Assembly (NCBI RefSeq): GCF_023053635.1
Contig: NC_086180.1
Span: 91,613,447 to 91,677,446, forward strand
DNA from: Elgaria multicarinata webbii
Lineage: Eukaryota > Chordata > Lepidosauria > Squamata > Anguidae
Direction: 5' to 3'
Length of the DNA stretch: 64,000 nt
Part shown: positions 57,901 to 64,000 of the stretch, in pieces
Numbering within the stretch: the stretch's first letter is position 1
Layout of the letters: each line of letters opens with the position of its first letter
Notes under the pieces: model-generated
Told to the model about the DNA's origin: nothing
Database searches by the model: none
What the model saw: only the letters and a program-made list of their open reading frames with translations
Translations under genes and position numbers: made by a program

Positions 57901-60640
57901 TGTTCTCAAAGTTCTTTAAATACCATAGCCAGTGGTGTTTTATTATTATCATCATCATCACCAGCACCTATTGCATTTATATCACACATTTTTTCCTCCA
58001 AAGAACCCAAGGCGGTGTCCTCTTCTCCATTTTATCCTCACAACAACAATCCTGTGAGGTAGGCTAGGCCAAGAGTCTGTGACTGGCCCAAAGTCACCCA
58101 GTGAGCTTCCATGGCTGAGTGTTGACTAGAACCCGGATCTCCTGACTCTCAGTCCAACACTCTAACCAGCCACATGATCATCCAGCCAAAAGCAGGGTGA
58201 CTATATGAATAAGGCTTTAACTTCAAAAATTCCAAATCATGTAAACCGCATTAATTCTATTTTACATTATTTCCCTATTCCTTGTACTTAACGATTAATG
58301 AATTTTACACTTCTCCTGTGGAATTCTAAGGATCTTATATTCTATGACAAAATTGACAAACATGGATGTATTTGTTATTATAGTTAGAAATATTAGTTTT
58401 CAAAACAAAAGAAAGAAAATGCAAACCTTAACAATACATTCGCTCTTAGAACAGCACACTACAAAAATAAGTGTGGTTAAGGCACGGTTCTGCTGTTTGA
58501 AGTGTAAATATAAATTTGAATGATCAGCTTGTACACTATCAGTGCAGTTCTGAGCGGCATTTAGGGCAGACAGAAGGAATAATATATTTGCATGTGCCAC
58601 ATGTTTAAGAATTCAGTCACCATAGTATAGTCATTGTGTTCAGTACTATACATAGCAATTTCTAAAATTGGTTCATTATCATTATTATTGCACTTCAGTA
58701 AGCAAGGAGTTTTCTTGCTTTTTTCCTTGGTTATGGCTCTTCAGAAAGTATGTTACACTAAGGAGGAGAGTCTATCAATGGCTATGAACCATGATAATTA
58801 AATGAAACTCCATGTGAAAAGGTAGCATACCTCTAAATATCAGGTCGTAGGAACAAACAGGAGACGGCTATTTTATGAGCAGTGATGTGGGCTTTCAAAA
58901 ATAAAATCTGAATTGGGATACAAATGAGAACAAATAAATATTCTAAAGGGTAACACTAGAATCCTATTCACATTTATTTGGGAGAAAGTCCCAATTAGAC
59001 TTACTTCTGAGTACACATGCTCAGGATTAGGCTGTACAAATGCAACACTTTAAGGTAAGAAGTCAAATCTCACTTCAGCAACAAACTTGTTATTAGCCTT
59101 ACGGAACTCACCAATAGGACAATAATAATGTTAGCCTACCTTATAGGCCTAATGTATAGTTTGTTGAGATGATGATAAAACTTTAAACATTTGAAATGTG
59201 CTATATAAATAGTGACCATTGTTAACAACAACAACAGATTCTGCTGTGTTAAAACCAAGGTGGTACAGTCTCTGGAGTACTGTGCGGTAGATACTAAATG
59301 ATAAACCCCACACTCCGCTCCTCTCCTGCCTGAAGTTGGGGAGGAGGCAGACACATCCCCCTCAGTAGCACTGGGCTTTGGAGGGTTCCAAAGCACATCA
59401 CAACCACAAGGAAGAGAAACTTCAGAAGCAGCTGGTTGTTTGCGCAGCGAGTGGCAGCAGTGCTCCAGGAACACTCTCCACTGCTCACCGCACAAATGAG
59501 TGCCAGGCTTTCCTCCAGCTCTGAATGAGAGGGCAGTGAATGGCAATGGCGCTTCCAAGTGCACCTCCACTACCCTCGTCAGTGCTAGCTTGGCTGCGTG
59601 CTCCAAAGTGCACCTCTACCACTCACCACGCAAACAAGCCCCCAACCCCACCCCGTCTCTCCCTTTGGCTCTGGAGAGGAAGCCTGGCGCTGGGCCATGG
59701 CTGGTGGAGGTGGAGGCGCAACCTCCCCGCACAGTTTCCCACCTGGCTGGAGCTGGGCGGTGCAGCGCGGAGGTCCTCTTCCAGCGCCCGCCACGGAAAC
59801 AACCACGAACCTTTTCCCTCCAGAGCCAAAAACAGGCCGGGATTCGCTTGGGCCGCAGAAGCACCGAAAGGAGCCCTTTGCTCCCCTTCCCGAAGTACAA
59901 ATTTGCCGCCGGAAACGGAAGGGTGGGCAGAGACCCCGGAGTGGCCGGGCGTTATTTTTATTGTTGCATTTATAACCCACCTTTTTTTCCTGCAAGGAGC
60001 CCTAGGAGGCGTACATAATCCCCCTCCTTCTTTTCACTTTATCCTCACAAAAACAACAACTCTGTGAGGTGGGTTGGGCTGAGAGTCTGTGACTGGCCCA
60101 CAGTCACCCAGTGGGTTTCCATGGCTGAGTGGGGGCGAGAACCCGGATCTCCCGACTCCCAGTCCGACACTCTAGCCGCTACACCACTTCGTCCTTGCAG
60201 GAAAACGGACCCTTTCGACATTGCCTGGGTTTGGGGTTCCCCCTCCTCCTCCTCCTCCTCCTCCTCCCGGGCCTTCACGTCTCTACCGTGGATCTGGGAG
60301 TAAAAACAACCCTCGTTCCCCACGCCTACAGCTTTCCTTCCTCGGCTGTAGGCGTGGCGGGGCCCGCGCGGAGAGAGGCGAAGTCCCGGCGGCCAGGAAT
60401 CCTGACTCGGCTGCCGAGGGGCGGCAGGGTGAGTCCGCAGGCCCGTCGCCGCTGCCCTCGAGCAGCACAGGGAGGGCGGCGGGACCCGCGGCGAGGGCAC
60501 CTACCAGGCGTCTCCGGAGAGGGCACCCGCGGCCGCCCTGGCGCCCCGCGAGGCTCCGAGTCCTGGCCGGTGAAAGGCCGCCTCAGGCGCAGCGGCGGCA
60601 GCCGCAGCGACGCCTCCGCCGCCTCCTCTTCCTCCGCCAT
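48853..60640 (-). CDS. TMEM128: Transmembrane protein 128, complete coding region in four exons
   Basis: Coding exons are 60640-60505, 56624-56483, 53991-53830 and 48952-48853, all with GT-AG borders and matching phases, giving 179 residues plus TAA. Human TMEM128 has 165 residues. From the second exon on, the match to the human protein as I recall it is close: [41 protein letters not shown]-like [40 protein letters not shown] and [12 protein letters not shown] at the C-terminus. Four membrane segments are visible in exons 2 to 4; the 45-residue N-terminus is acidic then Arg/Pro rich and lineage specific. The molecular function of TMEM128 is not settled. The gene lies upstream of OTOP1 in the same direction, as in human. 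Confidence 0.96.
49095..49235. mobile_element. hAT-like MITE
   Basis: Left 'caggtgggcaacttgtagtc' pairs with right 'gaccacaagtcgtccacccc'. The arms carry 'ttttggtctacaactccca', a widespread reptile MITE word. Confidence 0.75.
50790..50875. repeat. Short palindromic interspersed repeat
   Basis: 'tgtaatcctatacccactca' and 'aacatgtataagattgtgct' pair imperfectly around the centre; the L2 begins at its right edge. Confidence 0.6.
50878..52666 (+). mobile_element. L2 LINE, 5'-truncated, 1.8 kb
   Basis: Encodes reverse transcriptase motifs in order: [111 protein letters not shown], and the C-terminal [19 protein letters not shown]. The frame shifts twice, near 51325-51336 and 51841-51869, so it is dead. 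The tail has the squamate L2 motif and (ATAA)n. It lies in TMEM128 intron 3 in antisense. Confidence 0.95.
52670..53829. other. TMEM128 intron 3 near exon 3
   Basis: A palindromic interspersed repeat is at about 53106-53240 (two words, 'ccattgaaatcaatgggtct' and 'gttggatcccaactcag', with a mirrored end). No gene. Confidence 0.5.
53830..53991 (-). CDS. TMEM128: TMEM128 coding exon 3
   Basis: 162 bp between a cttgcag acceptor (ending 53992) and a gtaagt donor (53829 downward). It encodes [40 protein letters not shown] and [14 protein letters not shown], that is the second membrane segment, the conserved hydrophilic loop and the start of the third segment. It is phase 2 in and phase 2 out. Confidence 0.96.
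54560..55360 (+). mobile_element. L2-group LINE 3' half (second family)
   Basis: Encodes [60 protein letters not shown] and [14 protein letters not shown] in one open block, homologous to 27285-27788. The tail is 'gatggcgctaaataaataaa'. It sits in TMEM128 intron 2, antisense. Confidence 0.88.
55365..56475. other. TMEM128 intron 2 sequence, no gene
   Basis: A G12 run at about 55580-55591 and no recognised repeat. Confidence 0.5.
56483..56624 (-). CDS. TMEM128: TMEM128 coding exon 2
   Basis: 142 bp between a tttacag acceptor (ending 56625) and a gtaagg donor (56482-56477). It encodes [40 protein letters not shown] and NELIQKE, including the first membrane segment. It is phase 1 in and phase 2 out. 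Confidence 0.96.
56630..57930. other. TMEM128 intron 1 sequence, no gene
   Basis: The minus-strand frame at 57625-57909 ([30 protein letters not shown]) looks like a degraded LINE or reverse-transcriptase-associated fragment, but I cannot place it. Confidence 0.4.
57935..58172 (-). mobile_element. Sauria-type SINE
   Basis: Reverse complement: head at the right (cagtccaacactctaaccag), body 'gtgactggcccaaagtcacc', tail with ATC/ATT repeats at the left. Confidence 0.9.
58175..59480. other. TMEM128 intron 1 sequence with one palindromic repeat
   Basis: A short palindromic repeat at 58958-59038: 'agaatcctattcacatttat' pairs with 'acacatgctcaggattaggc', with 'aagtcccaattagactta' at the centre. 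The rest is unrecognised. Confidence 0.55.
59480..59945. other. GC-rich block in TMEM128 intron 1
   Basis: GC-rich, moderately CpG-containing stretch about 600-1100 bp downstream of the start codon. 'aagtgcacctccactaccc' and 'aagtgcacctctaccactc' are a near-direct repeat 60-70 bp apart. The many overlapping frames are composition artefacts. Confidence 0.5.
59952..60195 (-). mobile_element. Sauria-type SINE beside the TMEM128 first exon
   Basis: 'ctgtgactggcccacagtca' and 'ccgacactctagccgctaca' are the complement of the SINE body and tRNA-like head. It retains many CpGs and looks relatively young. Confidence 0.92.
60238..60268. repeat. (TCC)n microsatellite
   Basis: About nine cct units just downstream of exon 1 in TMEM128 intron 1. 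Confidence 0.9.
60505..60640 (-). CDS. TMEM128: TMEM128 coding exon 1
   Basis: The start is ATG 60640-60638 in a strong context (aagATGg); an in-frame GTG twelve bases upstream is disregarded. It encodes [30 protein letters not shown] and ends SPETP plus the first base of an Ala codon, at a gtaggt donor (60504-60499). The N-terminus does not resemble human, as is common for this part of the protein, so the start is less certain than the downstream exons. Confidence 0.85.
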
Positions 60641-60830
60641 CTTGGACGACACAAGTCCAGGCAGCGGCGGAAGTAACGTGAGCCAAACAGGAAGCGGAGG
60701 CGGTTGGGGCCCTCTGCTCTCTCCGCCGGGGATGCTCTTGGCCCAGGCGGCTCCTCTGCCGGGAAAGTGACGCCGCTTTCCGCAGGGCTGGCTGAGATTG
60801 GCGCCTTAAAGACATCCCCCCCCCCCAAAT
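60641..60830 (-). promoter_or_regulatory. GC-rich promoter and 5' UTR of TMEM128
   Basis: GC-rich, CpG-rich DNA surrounds the first exon from about 60330 to 60780. A ggaagtaac-type ETS-like site (60669-60677) and a second GGAAG-containing string on the plus strand lie just upstream of the start codon. No TATA box is evident. The exact start site is unknown. Confidence 0.6.
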
Positions 60831-60844
60831 GGTCCGTTGGTAAG

Positions 60845-61440
60845 ACGTTTTAATCACTTCTCATAAGTAGAGTTACCGCCACAAACCTCAAATTTAGTTT
60901 CTAAAAAATCAATGGATGAGCAGATATGCTTTAAGCTTGGCATGGCTAAAGCCCTACTTAGAGGCTATCATGGTATCAAGTTTCATCTCTACCTTTAAAA
61001 ATGATGGTTTTTAAAATAATTTTAAAACCTCAATTTTTAAAAAAAAACAACAACCTAAAAATCAACAAATGAACGGATCTGATTCAAATTTGCCTTGGCT
61101 AAAGCCTTACCTAAGAGCTATCATGGTTAGTTTTACCCTACCCTGTGCCTGTTTACCCTACCCTGTGCCTGTTGCATTCTCTTCCCCTCCTTAGTGTTTT
61201 ACCATGATTTAATTAGAATGTAAGCCTAAGCGGCAGGGTCTTGCTATTTACTGTTTTACTCTGTACAGCACCATGTACATTGATGGTGCTATATAAATAA
61301 ATAATAATAATAATAGCTTTAAAAATGACGGAGCTGTTAGCGCTTTTGTTAATTACCTTTAAAGTAGAGCTGCTAGGATAGGAAAAATCTGGATTTTTCT
61401 TCAAATTTCATAATTCCCCCTGTGGCGATACCCACCTTTC
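60845..61440. repeat. Unclassified repeat units related to the 155-bp array
   Basis: Two direct units of about 165 bp, each with 'ttggcatggctaaagcc' or a close variant, 'gagctatcatggt' or 'gaggctatcatggt', and 'ctttaaaaatga'. After the inserted LINE tail the unit resumes with 'aaaaatgacggagctgttag', sharing tgacggagct with the array at 6466-7170. Confidence 0.65.
61125..61314 (+). mobile_element. LINE 3' tail inserted in the repeat units
   Basis: 'ttagttttaccctaccctgt' to 'gctatataaataaataataa' matches 27825-28000. Only the last 190 bp are present. Confidence 0.88.
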
Positions 61441-61444
61441 TGTC

Positions 61445-62385
61445 CCTTAGGTATGTATGTCTGATGTATTTGTTTGCGAATTTTAGTTTTAAGAGGGAAA
61501 AGGGAGGAAAGAAGCATAATTCTGTGAATCCATTGTATGAGATTTAGATATGTAAATCTGATTGTATGACATTACAAGAAAAACTGAATTGGATGGATAT
61601 GTAAATAGTAATTAAGAAATTAATGGGCATTTTTGGCATGAAGAGGGCAAAAGAAAAAATATATCTTAACCTAGAAGAGGTAGAATTTTAAGTGACTTGG
61701 GATTGTTGTTTTAAGTATAAAAATAAGCAGGTTTGATCCAAATTGAAATACCAAAGATCTATTAAATTTCAGTAAATTTTACTTTGTGTTCTGTCACCAC
61801 AAACCACGTGTCAGCTCGGATTTATTACCTGCTATATTACACAGTGCAAAAACATCTAACAATACACCTGCAGTTCAGTACCTCAACAATAGAATCCATT
61901 TTCCAAAACCCTTTACTTTGTTCCCTCACATATAAGGGAAAGGTTGTGTTGTTTTTACCCTTTCCCCAGGCTTTTCAAGAGGTGGCGCTTGGCTTGAGAA
62001 GGGTGTGCTAGGCAAGGCCTTCTGTGTGAGGTCGTCTGTGCTGTCGCACCCCACCCCGTCTGTGCCGTCGCACCCCACCCCTTCCCGGATTTGTTACTAA
62101 AAATCCTGACAAACCCGGGTTTTTCCTGTCATATGCTCACCATCGCTTTTATTTCATGACTTTTTGGGCCCTTAGTTTACATTTCTCCCAGATATAATGC
62201 TTACAAACACACACTGAGATGAGGATTACATTTCATGGAACTGACAATGTGGATGGTAGTCCAAAAAAGCTCATGCTGCTATAAAACTTACATTTTAAGG
62301 TGCCACAGAACTCTTAGACTTTTGCTGAAACAAGCTAACACAGTTATGAACCTGGAAGAACACACACATATTTGCTGTTTTAAAT
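61445..62385. other. Sequence upstream of TMEM128, no gene
   Basis: AT-rich. A 19-bp direct repeat 'gtcgcaccccaccccgtct' or a variant occurs at about 62043-62080. Confidence 0.5.
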
Positions 62386-62388
62386 TTG

Positions 62389-62550
62389 TATTTTTGCATT
62401 GCTGCTGTTTTTATCTTGGTTGTGCTTTTATATTGTATTTTATATTATGGTTTTATACTGTTGTTTTATACTTTGAATTGTGTTAATTTTGTAAACCGCC
62501 CAGAGAGCTTCAGCTATTGGGCGGTATAGAAATGCAATAAATAAATAATT
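62389..62550 (+). mobile_element. L2 3' tail
   Basis: 'aaaccgcccagagagcttca' and 'gggcggtatagaaatgcaat' then ATAA repeats. Confidence 0.9.
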
Positions 62551-63033
62551 TAAACATAAGATACACATAGAGCTCCATCACACCTACTTTTCCCCCCAGT
62601 TTGAGTTCACAGTTTCCCCCTCCGTTTCCTTAGCGAGTCTAGTGCTGGGCACTTTCAAGTTTGTGTTTTACTGCTATTTCAGCTCGTATCTTTTCACCTG
62701 TATTGCCACTATGCTGGCGAAATCTCCTGCCCCGTCCCCTGAGTTCTCTCCCCAGCGGTTAATTTTATAGGTTTTATTTCTGGGCAAATACAATAATAGG
62801 GCAGCCTGAAATTGCACAATTGCTGTGCCCAGTCGGAGCTTCTAATGTCCCAAAATTATTCGACAGTTTTTCAGGCATCAATGTTGTGTGTGTGTGTGTG
62901 TTTCTTAATTGGAAGAGGCTGAGTGGGGTGAGGGGTAGCTTTGATATTGACATCTGTGGCTAACTAAAATGCTTACATCTGCGTAATTTTTAAAGATAAA
63001 GAGATGAAACTTGGCACAGTGATAGCTCTTAAC

Positions 63034-63432
63034 GAGGGCTTTAGCTATGCCAAGTTTGAATCAGATCTGTTCATGCCTTGATTTTTAGGATTTTTTAAAA
63101 TTTCTTCCCCCTCAAGCCATTCTCCTGATACTCCACCAATGCCAAATTCCACCTATTTGCATTAGTGGAGGATCTGTTTTCCTTTACTTTGATAATGCGC
63201 AGCTGTGCATCTCCAGTTCATAAAATAAGATCTCTATTTTTATGAAATGGAGATGCATAGCTGCCCATTATCAAAGTAAAGGAAAACAGATCCTCCACAA
63301 ACACAAATAGGTGGAATTTCACATTGGGGGTATATAAGGAGAATGGTTTGAGGGGGTATTGTTTTTCACAAAATCCTAAAAAAGCAAGGCATGAACTGAT
63401 CTGATTCAAACTTGGCATGGCTAAAGCCCTCC
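63034..63432. repeat. Large inverted repeat, arms about 195 bp, spacer about 9 bp
   Basis: Left arm 63034-63226 and right arm 63236-63432 pair at most positions, for example 'ggatctgttttcctttactt' with 'aagtaaaggaaaacagatcc'. The outer ends 'gggctttagctatgccaagt' and 'acttggcatggctaaagccc' are the same unit as in 60900-61120. No coding capacity. Confidence 0.9.
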
Positions 63433-63434
63433 TT

Positions 63435-64000
63435 TGGCATGGCAAACTTGGCATGGCTAAACCAGAAACTTGTTATCCAGGTGTGCCTTGTTATCCGGGT
63501 GGACTTCCGGCTTCTGGTGCTATGAGTTGCAGCCTGTAGCTCAAGCTCTGCAAGAACGCTAAACTTTTAACTTCAAAATCCTTATCTATTAAACTATGCA
63601 AACACCAAACAGTAAGATTTGTTTGAGTTACGCTTATTTTATTTTATTAACTTATTTTCTCTCGGGTTAAAAAGCTCAAAAGAGCATAGATTCGAGAATG
63701 AAACCTCCTTGAAGCTTTAGCTTATCAGCGGTCTCTTTTAATAGTTTATCAGTGTGTCTGTACTGTCGACTCATTCTTGGCAAGACCTGGTGGAACTGTT
63801 TCGAAAACAAATGCGAGCAGCAATTCTGGAAGCATGAAAGAGTTGCAGCCCGTTTGAAACAGGTTTATGCTGCCACTACAAGCTGGCTGCCTTCGACAAT
63901 ACTGATTAAGTTTTTAAGTGACATTTTAAACATAACGGTTTTATTACGGTGACCTTTTATTACTAGTTTTCATTTTCTGTGCCATGGTTTTCACCAGAGA
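63435..64000. other. Right edge of window, nothing recognised
   Basis: No exon of LYAR (the expected next gene) was recognised. Confidence 0.45.

Noticed and set aside
59500-60857. Many frames of 100-200 codons around the TMEM128 first exon
   Set aside because: Composition artefacts of a CpG-rich region; several run through a SINE and a TCC microsatellite.

Overview
The window is nuclear DNA of a squamate reptile (lizard or snake). Two spliced, conserved vertebrate genes are present among dense retroposons. The repeats include tRNA-derived SINEs of the Sauria type, L2 tails carrying the 'cgcccagagagcttcggc' motif with ATAA-rich ends, and several CR1 families. I cannot name the species.

Two host genes lie head to tail on the minus strand. 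OTOP1 (otopetrin-1 proton channel) occupies 29911 down to 1156. Five coding exons are visible, with consensus splice sites and matching phases, and the last coding exon falls beyond the left edge. TMEM128 (a small four-pass membrane protein) occupies 60640 down to 48853, with all four coding exons. The order and orientation match human 4p16.3 (OTOP1, TMEM128, LYAR). Each first exon sits in a GC-rich, CpG-rich block that is the likely promoter.

Layout: 1-29911 is OTOP1. Its 14.5 kb first intron holds a young Ty1/copia element (17874-22461, LTRs identical by eye, CAAAT target duplication) and a long CR1 (about 23443-26400) split by a solo LTR. About 29.9-48.8 kb is intergenic and holds a DIRS-type tyrosine-recombinase retrotransposon (about 36778-41640) and a three-level nest of insertions (SINE, then TIR element, then solo LTR) at 46541-47525. 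48.9-60.6 kb is TMEM128, with a 1.8 kb L2 in intron 3 and SINEs in intron 1. 60.8-64 kb is upstream sequence with an unusual repeat family that also builds the 155-bp tandem array at 6.5-7.1 kb and a 400-bp inverted repeat at 63.0-63.4 kb.

The two host genes are not known to act together. OTOP1 conducts protons (sour taste cells, otoconia formation in the inner ear); TMEM128 has no well-settled function. The most unusual content is mobile: a recent vertebrate copia insertion in the sense direction of its host intron, an open-reading DIRS element, and an unclassified repeat unit seen in three places. I found no new protein system that I could support.
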